Source: Flavobacteriales bacterium | Lineage (GTDB): Bacteria; Bacteroidota; Bacteroidia; Flavobacteriales_F; PHOS-HE28 | Reading direction: 5' to 3' | DNA: 64,000 nucleotides | Assembly: GCA_016710965.1 (NCBI GenBank) | Contig: JADJTW010000033.1 | Span: forward strand, 62,001 to 126,000 | In this document: piece by piece, positions 36,150 through 45,135 of the stretch | How positions within the stretch are numbered: position 1 is the stretch's first letter | Layout: each line of letters opens with the position of its first letter | The notes under the pieces: generated by a model | What the model was told of the DNA's origin: nothing | The model's database searches: none | Seen by the model: the letters and a program-made list of their open reading frames with translations, nothing else | Made by a program: the position numbers and the translations under genes

Positions 36150-36890
36150 TTATTCGAGGATGAAGACGAAGGTCATCTCGCCCTTCTGCTCCGCCGGGCC
36201 ATTGGGCTTGGCGGTGAATGTGCATTGCATGGCCGCCTTCTTGGCCAGGTTGAAGAGCACTTGACTGGTGGTGGTGCTGCGATCGAGGTTGAACGCCACG
36301 CGTGTCACTCTCCCTTCGCGGTCCACGAATATGTCCAGCGCCACTTTGCCGCCTTCGTTCGGCCTTTCGTTGATACTGGGCCCACGAGAAAGGCCCCTGC
36401 CGGCAAGGCGACCTTCGAAACCGGCGCCACGGAATGTTCCCATACCGCCATCGCCCGGGTTGGTCGCGTTCTGGTTGTTGCCACCGGGGTCGTCGTTGGA
36501 GTTGTCGTTGGGGTTGCCGCTTGGGTTGAAGAGGGTGTTCGGGTTCGGTTTGCGCGGCTTGGGAGCGGGGTCCGGCTTCTTCACCGGTTTCACAGGCTTG
36601 GGCGCTTCCACCTCGCTCTCTTCTTCGGTGGCCACATCCTCGGGCGACGCGGGTGTGGCGTTGCTCTCCGAAGGAGCTTGCGGCGAGCCAGGGTCGGTGG
36701 CCGGGTCGCCGCCGCTCAATCCTCCCGCTTCTTCGAAAGCCAGTTCGATCCCTTCTTCCTCGGGCAGTGGGTCTGGTTGCGAGAGGCCGATGAACAAGAA
36801 GAGGAGCAGGATGAGCGCGTGGAAGATCCCTGACACGATCATGCCGGTGCGGCGATCGCGTTGCTGCTGTTCGATCACGATGGTGCTCAT
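36150..36890 (-). CDS. tonB: TonB-like energy transducer
   Basis: The ATG at 36890 gives 246 residues. One membrane anchor lies near residues 17-37 (GMIVSGIFHALILLLFLFIG). It is followed by an acidic and then Pro/Lys-rich linker (KPVKPVKKPDPAPKPRKP), an Asn/Asp/Gly-rich stretch, and a C-terminal domain with GGKVALDIFVDREGRV. The order anchor, spacer, C-terminal domain is that of TonB/TolA proteins. It follows exbB and exbD on the same strand and should transmit proton-motive force to outer-membrane transporters. Confidence 0.82.
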   Translation of the reverse strand: MSTIVIEQQQRDRRTGMIVSGIFHALILLLFLFIGLSQPDPLPEEEGIELAFEEAGGLSGGDPATDPGSPQAPSESNATPASPEDVATEEESEVEAPKPVKPVKKPDPAPKPRKPNPNTLFNPSGNPNDNSNDDPGGNNQNATNPGDGGMGTFRGAGFEGRLAGRGLSRGPSINERPNEGGKVALDIFVDREGRVTRVAFNLDRSTTTSQVLFNLAKKAAMQCTFTAKPNGPAEQKGEMTFVFILE

Positions 36891-36965
36891 GGCGTGGGAT
36901 ATTTCAGATCGTGCGCCGTTCCGGTCGTTCCGCTTCGCCCTCGCGGGGCGCATCATCATGCGCCC

Positions 36966-37361
36966 CTACTCCGGTTTGGTGGCCAGGATGATCTTCCACT
37001 TGTTGCGTTTTGCGATATCGAGCACGCTCACCGTGATGCCTGTGGGCACGCTCTGGTCCACGTGCATCACGATGGCCTGGTCCTCCGGGTGCTTGCTCAT
37101 TTCGTCCTTCAGTACCCCTTCGAGGTCGGCGGGTTCGATCAGTGCATTGTTCACGCTGAAGTGCTGGTCGGCATCGATGCGCACGGCTACCTTGGGCTTC
37201 TCCTTGGTCTTGTTGGCGCTCTTGGGCAGGTCCACAGGAAGGGCGTACGGGCTGACGAGCGTGCTGACGATGACGAAGAAGATGAGGAGGAGGAAGACCA
37301 GGTCCGTCATGGAGCTCATGCTGAACCCCGGATCCACTTTATGCGAGCCCTTCAATGCCAT
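36966..37361 (-). CDS. exbD: biopolymer transport protein ExbD
   Basis: The 131-residue protein has a single N-terminal membrane helix with the essential aspartate in FSMSSMTDLVFLLLIFFVI, and a periplasmic domain ending DIAKRNKWKIILAT. It forms the proton channel with ExbB. It lies six bases after exbB. Confidence 0.92.
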   Translation of the reverse strand: MALKGSHKVDPGFSMSSMTDLVFLLLIFFVIVSTLVSPYALPVDLPKSANKTKEKPKVAVRIDADQHFSVNNALIEPADLEGVLKDEMSKHPEDQAIVMHVDQSVPTGITVSVLDIAKRNKWKIILATKPE

Positions 37362-37367
37362 GGCCGT

Positions 37368-38081
37368 TTACTTGGAAGGTGAATCGAGCACGTCCATGAA
37401 GGCGATGGTGGTGGCTTCCATGTTCTGCACCACCTTGCCCACGCGGGCCACAAGCGTGTTGTAGGCCACATAGGCGATGATGCCGATCACCAGGCCGGCC
37501 ACCGTGGTGACTATGGCCTGCATGATGCCGCCGCTGAGCTGCGAGATCTCCACCCCGGCGCCGCTGATCTTCATGGTGTGGAAGGTGACGATCATGCCGA
37601 TGACCGTGCCGAGGAAGCCGATCATGGGCGCTGCACCCGCGATGGTCGCCAGCACACTGAGCCCCTTCTCGAGCTGATACACCTCGAGGCGCCCGGAGTT
37701 CTCGATGCTCACTTCGATGTCCTTGAGCGGCTTGCCGATCCGGCTGATCCCCTTGTCGAGCATGCGCGCTATGGGCGAGCTTGTCTGCGAGCAGAGGTTG
37801 CGTGCGCTGTCGATCTTCCCCTCGTGGATATAGTCCCTGATCTTGTTCATGAAGTCTTTCTCCTCGCGAAGCGCGCGGCGAATGGCCATGCTGCGCTCGA
37901 TGATGATGTAGATGGCGATGAGCGACATGATGCCCAGCGGCCCCATGATGTACCAGCCACCATCGACGATGAGCTGCCAGATGGAGATGGTCTCCATGAC
38001 GGGCTCGGCAGGTGTGGCAGCGGTGGCTTGGTCCACCACCTGGCGGGCTTGTTCGATCTGGGCGAAGAGCGGGAGTTGCAT
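37368..38081 (-). CDS. exbB: MotA/TolQ/ExbB proton channel protein
   Basis: The 237-residue protein has three membrane segments: one near residues 45-65 (MGPLGIMSLIAIYIII), and a pair around 145-215 (LATIAGAAPMIGFLGTVIGMI and IVTTVAGLVIGIIAYVAYN) with the conserved TolQ/ExbB sequence. It is the first gene of the exbB-exbD-tonB-folC operon. The N-terminus before the first helix is Gln/Ala-rich and may lie in the periplasm. Confidence 0.92.
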   Translation of the reverse strand: MQLPLFAQIEQARQVVDQATAATPAEPVMETISIWQLIVDGGWYIMGPLGIMSLIAIYIIIERSMAIRRALREEKDFMNKIRDYIHEGKIDSARNLCSQTSSPIARMLDKGISRIGKPLKDIEVSIENSGRLEVYQLEKGLSVLATIAGAAPMIGFLGTVIGMIVTFHTMKISGAGVEISQLSGGIMQAIVTTVAGLVIGIIAYVAYNTLVARVGKVVQNMEATTIAFMDVLDSPSK

Positions 38082-38128
38082 CGGTGCGGTGTTGAGATGG
38101 AACGATGAAGTCGTTGGATGAAGTATGA

Positions 38129-39478
38129 TCAGGTCAGACGGGCCAGCGCGATCTCGAAGGCCGTGCGGGTAAGGTAAGTGGGGCTGCTATGGCGCGCGTG
38201 GGTTTGTACAAGGGCTTCGCCGATCACTTGGCTCACATCTTCGAAGATGGCCTTGTCCGTGAGCGGGGAGCCCGGTTGCATGCAGTAGGCGAAGACGCGG
38301 GCCATGCCGCAGTTGGCGATGAAGTCGGGGATGACGCTGACGCGGCCGTCGGCGTGCTCGGCGATGGGGCCGTAGAAGATCTGGGGGTCGGCGAAGGGGA
38401 CGTTGGCGCCGCTGCTGATCACTTGGAGGCCGGCGGCTGCCATGCGATCCACCTGGTCCTTGGTGATGAGGCGGCTGGCGGCGCAAGGCAGGAAGACCTC
38501 GGCGCCGAGGTCCCAGATGCGGGCGTTCACTTCCTCGAAGGGCAGCATGTCCTGCGTGCGCAGGCTGTTGCCGTCCTTATCCATGAAGAGCGTGCGCACC
38601 TGTTCGGCTGAGAAGCCATCGGGAACCAAGGCGCCGCCGTGCCTGTCGATGATGCCCACGATGCGCGCGCCCTGCTGGGCGAGGTAATAGCCAGCGGCCG
38701 CGGCCACATTGCCCCAGCCCTGCACGATGACGCGCTTGCCCTTCACATCGCCACCATAGATGCCATAGAAGTGGCGCACGCTTTCGGCTACACCCCAACC
38801 GGTGATCATGTCGGCTACGGCGTACTTGCCGGGTACCGGCACATAGGCGGTGTCGTTCACCACTTTGCTCACGCCAGTGCGCAGTTGTTCGATCGCCTTG
38901 GCCTTCACGCCTTCGGCGCTGCCGATGTGGCCATTGACCACGCCCTCCTGTGGGTGGCGCAGGCCGTAACGCTCGGTGATGGGGATCACATCGTGCAACT
39001 CATCCACGTTGAGGTCGCCGCCGGTGCCGTAGTAGTTCTTCAGCAGCGGCATGACGGCCTTGTACCAGCGATCGAGCACTTCGCGCTTGCGCGGATCGGC
39101 GGGGTCGAAGTCGATGCCGCTCTTGGCGCCGCCGATGGGCGGGCCGCAGACGCTGAACTTGACCTCCATGGTCTTGGCGAGGCTCTCGACCTCGCGGCGG
39201 TCGAGCCCTTTTCGCATGCGGGTGCCGCCACCTGCAGCGCCGCCGCGCAGGCTGTTGATGACCACCCAGCCCCGCGCACCGGTGGGTGCATCGCTCCATT
39301 CGAAGATGATCTCGGGGGCGCGCTCCTCGAAGCGCCGCAGGGCATCACGCATCACCAGGCTTTTCGCTTGGGGCGAAAGTAACCCGGTGCCTAGGCGCTG
39401 CTTTCCCGCTGGATGCGGGTTATCCAAGGGGGGTGTTGATAGGGAGTGACCGTCCCTCGTTCTTGGAGATTTGATCAT
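38129..39478 (-). CDS. Glu/Leu/Phe/Val dehydrogenase
   Basis: The ATG at 39478 gives 449 residues. The substrate domain contains GGGTRMRKGLDRREVESLAKTM and VCGPPIGGAKSGIDFDP (catalytic Lys region), then YGTGGDLNVDE. The NAD-binding domain has VIVQGWGNVAAAAGYYLAQQGA. The family oxidatively deaminates amino acids to 2-oxo acids. The sequence alone does not fix the substrate, although glutamate is the commonest. The first 35 residues are not conserved-looking and an internal start is possible. It follows anmK by 46 bases on the same strand. Confidence 0.85.
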   Translation of the reverse strand: MIKSPRTRDGHSLSTPPLDNPHPAGKQRLGTGLLSPQAKSLVMRDALRRFEERAPEIIFEWSDAPTGARGWVVINSLRGGAAGGGTRMRKGLDRREVESLAKTMEVKFSVCGPPIGGAKSGIDFDPADPRKREVLDRWYKAVMPLLKNYYGTGGDLNVDELHDVIPITERYGLRHPQEGVVNGHIGSAEGVKAKAIEQLRTGVSKVVNDTAYVPVPGKYAVADMITGWGVAESVRHFYGIYGGDVKGKRVIVQGWGNVAAAAGYYLAQQGARIVGIIDRHGGALVPDGFSAEQVRTLFMDKDGNSLRTQDMLPFEEVNARIWDLGAEVFLPCAASRLITKDQVDRMAAAGLQVISSGANVPFADPQIFYGPIAEHADGRVSVIPDFIANCGMARVFAYCMQPGSPLTDKAIFEDVSQVIGEALVQTHARHSSPTYLTRTAFEIALARLT

Positions 39479-39524
39479 GGAAAGTTCGACCGGCCGTTCA
39501 TCTACATGCAATCGCTCAGATAAA

Positions 39525-40625
39525 TCACGGCAGATACACCGCCCCGCCCACGCTATCCCTCTTCGCACCGGTCACGCTGGCTAGTGCATTCACCTCGCCG
39601 CGCATGCGCAACACGCCCAGTAGCGCGAAGACCAATGCTTCCTTGAAGTCGATGGTGCGCTTGTCTGGGATCTCGATAGGTGCTTGCACATGCCGTCCCT
39701 GCGGGAGGCAGGCCGCGCGGATGCGTTCGAGGAGATAGGTGTTGTGCGCACCACCGCCCGTGACAAGCACCGGAGAGCGTACTCCCTTGAGCGCCGTGCC
39801 GAGTTGTTGGGCGATATGCTCCACCACCGTGTGCATGCGGTCAGCGAGTGGCACATGGGGATCATCGATCAATGGACGGAGTTGTTCGTTGAACCATTCG
39901 CGGCCGAGCGAACGAGGTGGCTTCTGGCGGTGGAAGGGAAGCGCGTTCAGTTCGGCGAGGAGAGGGTCATGGACCGTTCCACTTCGCGCGATCGCTCCCT
40001 TGGCGTCGTAGGCCTTGCCCGCTTGGTTGGCGAGGAAGTTGAGCGCCTGGTTGGCGATACACACGTCGTAACCGATGACCCGTTTCGCATTGTGCATGCT
40101 GATGTTGCAGATGCCGCCGAGGTTGATGAAGGCCTTGTATTGCGGGAAGAGCAGTTTCTCACCCAAAGGCACCAAGGGCGCGCCCTGTCCGCCGAGGGCC
40201 ATGTCCGTCGTGCGGAAGTCGCAGACCGTGGTGATGCCGCTGATGGCCGCGATGCTGGCCCCGGATCCGATCTGCGCGGTGAGCGCGGCGCGTGGCTTGT
40301 GGAAGATTGTGTGACCATGAGAAGCGATCAGGTCCACCTTCGTGTTCGCAAGGGTCTTGGATGCGCGGCCGATGAACTCGCCCAATTCCAGATCCAGCAT
40401 GGCCAGGTCATGGGCTGATCCGCTCATCACTTCCGCCAGACGGGCGCGCAGCCGGGCCGGGAAGGGGAGGGTCTTTGCCTTTTCGATCTCGAACGACCAG
40501 CGACCGTTCAACTCCTTCAACCTGCACAACGCCAGGTCCAGCCCATCGAGGGAACTCCCGCTCATGGCACCGATCACTCGATATGCGCTTCCGGCGGTGC
40601 GCTTCTTACTGGTGTTGGCGGGCAT
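39525..40625 (-). CDS. anmK: anhydro-N-acetylmuramic acid kinase
   Basis: The 366-residue protein has the AnmK signatures GAMSGSSLDGLDLALC, SHGHTIFHKP, GQGAPLVPLGE, INLGGICNIS and LVTGGGAHNTYL. It phosphorylates and opens 1,6-anhydroMurNAc during recycling of cell-wall fragments. It is divergent from the acyl-CoA dehydrogenase gene, with only 49 bases between the start codons. Confidence 0.93.
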   Translation of the reverse strand: MPANTSKKRTAGSAYRVIGAMSGSSLDGLDLALCRLKELNGRWSFEIEKAKTLPFPARLRARLAEVMSGSAHDLAMLDLELGEFIGRASKTLANTKVDLIASHGHTIFHKPRAALTAQIGSGASIAAISGITTVCDFRTTDMALGGQGAPLVPLGEKLLFPQYKAFINLGGICNISMHNAKRVIGYDVCIANQALNFLANQAGKAYDAKGAIARSGTVHDPLLAELNALPFHRQKPPRSLGREWFNEQLRPLIDDPHVPLADRMHTVVEHIAQQLGTALKGVRSPVLVTGGGAHNTYLLERIRAACLPQGRHVQAPIEIPDKRTIDFKEALVFALLGVLRMRGEVNALASVTGAKRDSVGGAVYLP

Positions 40626-40674
40626 GGTGGCGGGCGAAGGTATCGGCTACTTTTACCGCCCCCATTTCAGCGCC

Positions 40675-41844
40675 ATGCAAGACACCGCCACACTAGCCGG
40701 ATTGAACTTTGAACTGAGTGAAGAGCAGATCGCAGTGCGCGATGCTGCCCGCGATTTCGCGCAGAACGTATTGAAGCCCGGGGTGATCGACCGCGATCGT
40801 GAGCAGCGTTTCCCGAAGGAGGAGATCAGGCAGCTCGGCGAGCTCGGTTTCCTGGGCATGATGGTGAGCCCGGAGTATGGCGGCGGTGGGATGGACACCA
40901 TCAGCTACGTGCTGGCGATGGAGGAGATCAGCAAGATCGACGCGAGCGCGAGCGTGGTGATGAGCGTGAACAACAGCCTCGTGTGCTGGGGTCTTGAGCA
41001 ATTCGGCAACGAGGAGCAGAAGCGGAAGTACCTGGTGCCCCTGGCCAAAGGCGAAGTGATCGGTGCCTTCTGCCTGAGCGAACCGGAAGCGGGCAGCGAT
41101 GCGACCAGCCAGCGCACTACCGCCATCGACAAGGGCGACCACTACCTGCTGAACGGTACCAAGAACTGGATTACCAACGGCGGCACGGCGAGCACCTACC
41201 TGGTGATGGCGCAGACCGACGCGGCCAAGGGCCACAAGGGGATCAACTGCCTGATCGTGGAGAAGGGCATGCCCGGCTTCGTGGTGGGCCCGAAGGAGGA
41301 CAAGCTCGGCATCCGCGGCAGCGACACGCACAGCCTGATGTTCCAGGACGTGAAGGTGCCGAAGGAGAACCGCATCGGTGCCGACGGCTTCGGCTTCACC
41401 TTCGCCATGAAGACCTTGGGCGGTGGCCGCATCGGCATCGCTTCACAGGCATTGGGCATTGCCAGTGGCGCCTACGAACTAGCACTTGCCTACAGCAAGG
41501 AGCGCAAGGCCTTCGGCAAGGCCATCAGCGAGCACCAGGCCATCGCCTTCAAGCTCGCTGATATGGCCACGGAGATAGAGGCGGCGCGTTTGCTTTGTCT
41601 CAAGGCCGCCTGGCTGAAGGACCAGCACCTCAACTACGACCAGGCCAGCGCCATGGCGAAGGTCTTCGCCAGCGAGGTGGCCATGCGCACCACTGTGGAG
41701 GCCGTGCAGGTGCATGGGGGCTACGGGTACGTGAAGGAGTACCACGTGGAGCGCCTGATGCGCGACGCCAAGATCACGCAGATCTACGAGGGCACCAGCG
41801 AGGTGCAGCGCATCGTGATCAGCCGCGGGGTGCTGAAGGGCTGA
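40675..41844 (+). CDS. acyl-CoA dehydrogenase
   Basis: The ATG at 40675 gives 389 residues of normal family length. Family motifs are FCLSEPEAGSDATS (FAD-binding), NGTKNWITNGG, the QALGIASGAYELALAYSKER helix and EAVQVHGGYGYVKEYHVERLMRDAKITQIYEGTSEVQR. The last contains the catalytic glutamate of the short-chain/butyryl type (IYEGT). It oxidises acyl-CoA to enoyl-CoA in fatty acid or amino acid breakdown. A TACTTTTA stretch 20 bases before the ATG may be part of its promoter. Confidence 0.94.
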   Translation: MQDTATLAGLNFELSEEQIAVRDAARDFAQNVLKPGVIDRDREQRFPKEEIRQLGELGFLGMMVSPEYGGGGMDTISYVLAMEEISKIDASASVVMSVNNSLVCWGLEQFGNEEQKRKYLVPLAKGEVIGAFCLSEPEAGSDATSQRTTAIDKGDHYLLNGTKNWITNGGTASTYLVMAQTDAAKGHKGINCLIVEKGMPGFVVGPKEDKLGIRGSDTHSLMFQDVKVPKENRIGADGFGFTFAMKTLGGGRIGIASQALGIASGAYELALAYSKERKAFGKAISEHQAIAFKLADMATEIEAARLLCLKAAWLKDQHLNYDQASAMAKVFASEVAMRTTVEAVQVHGGYGYVKEYHVERLMRDAKITQIYEGTSEVQRIVISRGVLKG

Positions 41845-41932
41845 CCGGCGGGTATCATCGGCCGGGCGATAACCACGAACGATCGTTGAAAGGCGTTCGT
41901 CGCCATTGCCTGGCGTTCGTCGGGCGTCCCGC

Positions 41933-41940
41933 TATCTTTC
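41933..41940 (+). promoter_or_regulatory. possible -7 box for the polysaccharide export operon
   Basis: TATCTTTC, one base from TAnnTTTG, lies 59 bases before the Wza-like start. No exact -33 TTG is seen at the ideal distance. Confidence 0.35.
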
Positions 41941-41998
41941 GGCCGTGCCGCGCGCCCGCAACCGCCCATTCCGCTGCGCATGGCGATCCAAGCCGAAC

Positions 41999-42784
41999 AT
42001 GATGCGATCACGATCCCTGTTGCTGCCGCTCCTTGTGCTTATGGTGCTACTGGGTTCCTGCGTAGGCCGCCGCAGCATCAACTACCTCAACGACCCATCG
42101 CTGACACCAGGTGCCAGCAAGCTCTTCGAGAACCAGAAGTTCGAGTACCGCATCCAGGTGAACGATGTGCTGAGCATACGTGTACTGGGCCTGCAGGAGG
42201 AGCAGCATCGCCAGTTCAACGTGGAAGGCCAGCAGGGATCGGCCATGATCAGCGATGCCGGGCTTTTCGTCAACGGTTTCAGCGTGGACAAGAACGGACA
42301 GATCCAATTGCCACAGGCTGGCAAGTTGAAAGTGCAGGGCCTTACCGTGGGCGAAGCACAGGAACTGGTGCAGAAGAAGATCAGCGAGTTCTTCCCTTAT
42401 GCCACCGTGATCCTCAAGATGGTGAACTGGCGCGTGAGCGTGCTGGGCAACGTGTCGCGCCCGGGAGCCTTCATGGTGTACAGCAACCAGATCACCATAC
42501 TGGATGCGTTGGCCATGGCCGGCGGGCCGAATGAACTGGCCGATAAGAGCCACGTGACGCTCATGCGGCAGAGCGATCGCGGGGTGCAGGCGCTCTACGT
42601 GGACCTGAGCAACACCAATGTGCTGCGCAGCGAGTACTACTACCTGCTGCCCAACGACATCGTGTACGTGCCCGCCTTGCGCGCGCGGAGCGGCCGCCTC
42701 AACTTGGAGGTGCTGGCGATCATCCTAAGCACCTTGAGCACGGCCGCCGTGGTATTCACTGTGATCCAGAACAACACCAACTGA
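41999..42784 (+). CDS. Wza-like polysaccharide export lipoprotein
   Basis: Two adjacent ATGs (41999 and 42002) begin a lipoprotein signal (LLPLLVLMVLLGSC). The protein has about 260 residues. The Poly_export domain (FEYRIQVNDVLSIRVLG, then VDKNGQIQLPQAGKLKVQGLTVGEAQELVQKKI) is followed by a SLBB domain (WRVSVLGNVSRPGAFMVY, TILDALAMAGG). A hydrophobic segment near residues 240-255 could be the C-terminal helix that crosses the outer membrane in Wza. It is the outer-membrane channel of the export machine, and three bases separate it from the Wzc-like gene. Confidence 0.88.
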   Translation: MMRSRSLLLPLLVLMVLLGSCVGRRSINYLNDPSLTPGASKLFENQKFEYRIQVNDVLSIRVLGLQEEQHRQFNVEGQQGSAMISDAGLFVNGFSVDKNGQIQLPQAGKLKVQGLTVGEAQELVQKKISEFFPYATVILKMVNWRVSVLGNVSRPGAFMVYSNQITILDALAMAGGPNELADKSHVTLMRQSDRGVQALYVDLSNTNVLRSEYYYLLPNDIVYVPALRARSGRLNLEVLAIILSTLSTAAVVFTVIQNNTN

Positions 42785-42786
42785 GC

Positions 42787-45120
42787 ATGGCCGCGACTCC
42801 TGCTGCCGACATCATCGACCTGCGGGCGATCCTCAAGAAGCTGCTGGCGCGTTGGTGGTGGTTCGTGATCACTTGCGGCATCGCGGGAGCCTGCGGCGTG
42901 GCCTACCTGAAGGTGACGCCCAAGTACTTCATGGTGCAGTCGCGCATGCTCATGGGCGAAGGCAACAAGAACGGCTTCGGGCAGAAGGAGGACTTCCTCA
43001 AGGGCATGTCGCTGGTGAAGGGCAGCTCGCAATTGGAGGACGACATCGCGTTGATGACCTCGCGCAGCAACATGATCAAGACGCTGCAGCGACTGGACTT
43101 CGCAGTGAGCTACTACGAGACCAAGAACTTCCTGACCACTGAGCGCTACGACTACCCGCCGTTTCGCGTGACGCTGGACAGCGCTGCTGTCGTGGTCACC
43201 AGCATACCCATCCATGTGAAGGTGGACCGCGCCGCGAAGACCTATCGGGTAACCGCCGAGGGCGACAACGTGCGCCTGTACAACAATCAGACGCAGGAGC
43301 TCATGGACGAGTTCATCGAGAAGTACAATCTGGATGTGACCCAGACCATAGGCGAGCCCTTCGTGGGCGACCACCTCAACTTCAAGATCGACTTTCCCGA
43401 GGACCGCGAGTACGACGCCGGCACCGATTATTTCTTCAAGATCAACAGCCTCGAGGCGCAGTACATGAACTACAGCACACGTCTGGGCGTGGAGCTTCCT
43501 GAGGACGACGGGCACATCGTGAAGCTGAGCTTGAGCGGGCCGGTCCCCAGCAAGGAAGCGGCCTTCATCAACAAGCTGATGGAGACCTACATCGAATGGG
43601 AACTGCACAAGCAGCAGCAAAAAGGCATCCGCACCATCGACTTCATCGACAAGCAGGTGGATACGGTGTCGGTGTCGCTGGAGGCAGCCGAGCATGAACT
43701 CGAGCGGAACCGCGGCAACAGCCCCGTGCTGGGCAGCAGCACTGGTGCGGTGGAAGCGCTCTTGCAGGAGAAGAGCCGACTGCAGGATGAACAGTACCGG
43801 ATCAAATCGCGCCGCACCTATTGCGCATCCATCATCCAGCGTTTGCGCAGTTCGGACGATGTGCGCGACTTCCCGCCGCCCACTGGCTTCGACGAGCCGG
43901 CGCTCAACAGCCTCATCATCGATATCAGCCGCCTCACCGCGGAGATCGACGTGCAGATCGCGCAGACCGGCTCGCGCACGAATCCCACGCTCCTCGCCAT
44001 GCAACGCCGGCGCAAGAACCTGCTCGCACAATTGGAGCAGACCGCGCAGAGCATCATGCAGCAGGCCGATATCGCCTATGGTGAGATCTCCTCCCGCATC
44101 GGCAACATCTCCTTCCAACTGGGCCAGATGCCCGAAGAGGAGCGGCGCTTGGGGGTGAGCACGCGCAAATTCAAGCTGAGCGAGGACTTGTACACCTACC
44201 TGATGGAGAAGCGGGCCGAAGCCGGCATCGCCATCGCCAGCGATGAGGTGGACAAGCACATCGTGGACGAGGCGCGGATCCAAGGCGCCGGTCCTATCGG
44301 GCCGGACAAGAAGGTGGTGCTCGGAGGCGCGTTGCTTCTGGGCCTGCTGGTGCCCATCGGCTTCATACTCGGTCGCGATTTCCTGAACGACCGCATCACC
44401 GACCTCGACGACCTCAAGCGTGCTACTCATCTTCCATTGCTCGCCACCATTCCCGCCAGCAAGCGCAAGCGTGTGATGGCCGATGAGCCGAAGAGCATGC
44501 TTGCCGAAGCCTTCCGCACGGTGCGCATCAACCTGCAATACCTCAACGCCGATGTGCCGCGCCAGGTGATCGGTTTCACCAGCAGCAGCAGCGGCGAAGG
44601 CAAGACCTTCTGCGCGGTGAACCTGGCCACGGTGATGGCCCTGGGCGGGAAGAAAGTGGTGATCGTGGATGCTGACATGCGAAGGCCCAACGTGGTGCGC
44701 ACCATGGGCATGGAAGACGCCGCAGGCCTGAGCACATGGCTCATCGGCGAAGCCCGGATCGAGGATGTCGTGCGCCCCAGCGATGTGCCCGGCCTGGACA
44801 TCATCGGTGCCGGGCCCGTTCCGCCCAACCCTTCGGAATTGGCGGAGAGCGCACGCATGACCGAACTGATGAAGGCCCTGCGCGAACGCTACGACTACGT
44901 GATCGTCGATGCTTCTCCCATCGGGCTCGTGAGCGAGTTCGTGGTGCTCTTGGGGCATCTGGACGTGACCCTGTACGTGGTGCGAGAGCGCCACACACGC
45001 CGCAGCGCCTTGCGCTTGATCAATGATCTGGTGACGGCCGGCAAAGCGGGCCGCGTGGACCTGCTGCTGAACGATATGCGCAGCAACGCGGCCGAGGGCT
45101 ACGGCTACTACACCAAGTAG
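42787..45120 (+). CDS. Wzc-like polysaccharide co-polymerase with BY-kinase domain
   Basis: The 777-residue protein begins with a Wzz-type chain-length domain and a membrane helix (WWWFVITCGIAGACGVAYLKV). It then has a long periplasmic coiled-coil region (about residues 250-480) and a second helix near residues 510-535. The cytoplasmic bacterial tyrosine-kinase domain has Walker A GFTSSSSGEGKT (596-607), the A' motif VVIVDADMRRP and Walker B YVIVDASP. The C-terminus has only a small tyrosine cluster (GYGYYTK). It controls chain length and export of the polymer together with the Wza-like lipoprotein. Confidence 0.92.
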   Translation: MAATPAADIIDLRAILKKLLARWWWFVITCGIAGACGVAYLKVTPKYFMVQSRMLMGEGNKNGFGQKEDFLKGMSLVKGSSQLEDDIALMTSRSNMIKTLQRLDFAVSYYETKNFLTTERYDYPPFRVTLDSAAVVVTSIPIHVKVDRAAKTYRVTAEGDNVRLYNNQTQELMDEFIEKYNLDVTQTIGEPFVGDHLNFKIDFPEDREYDAGTDYFFKINSLEAQYMNYSTRLGVELPEDDGHIVKLSLSGPVPSKEAAFINKLMETYIEWELHKQQQKGIRTIDFIDKQVDTVSVSLEAAEHELERNRGNSPVLGSSTGAVEALLQEKSRLQDEQYRIKSRRTYCASIIQRLRSSDDVRDFPPPTGFDEPALNSLIIDISRLTAEIDVQIAQTGSRTNPTLLAMQRRRKNLLAQLEQTAQSIMQQADIAYGEISSRIGNISFQLGQMPEEERRLGVSTRKFKLSEDLYTYLMEKRAEAGIAIASDEVDKHIVDEARIQGAGPIGPDKKVVLGGALLLGLLVPIGFILGRDFLNDRITDLDDLKRATHLPLLATIPASKRKRVMADEPKSMLAEAFRTVRINLQYLNADVPRQVIGFTSSSSGEGKTFCAVNLATVMALGGKKVVIVDADMRRPNVVRTMGMEDAAGLSTWLIGEARIEDVVRPSDVPGLDIIGAGPVPPNPSELAESARMTELMKALRERYDYVIVDASPIGLVSEFVVLLGHLDVTLYVVRERHTRRSALRLINDLVTAGKAGRVDLLLNDMRSNAAEGYGYYTK

Positions 45121-45135
45121 CACGGCCATCAGCTG

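Noticed and set aside
40615..40655. A full promoter for the acyl-CoA dehydrogenase gene (TTG and TACTTTTA)
   Set aside because: The two elements are about 30 bases apart, well beyond the usual 18-20, and the -7 box has a mismatch, so it is mentioned only with the gene.
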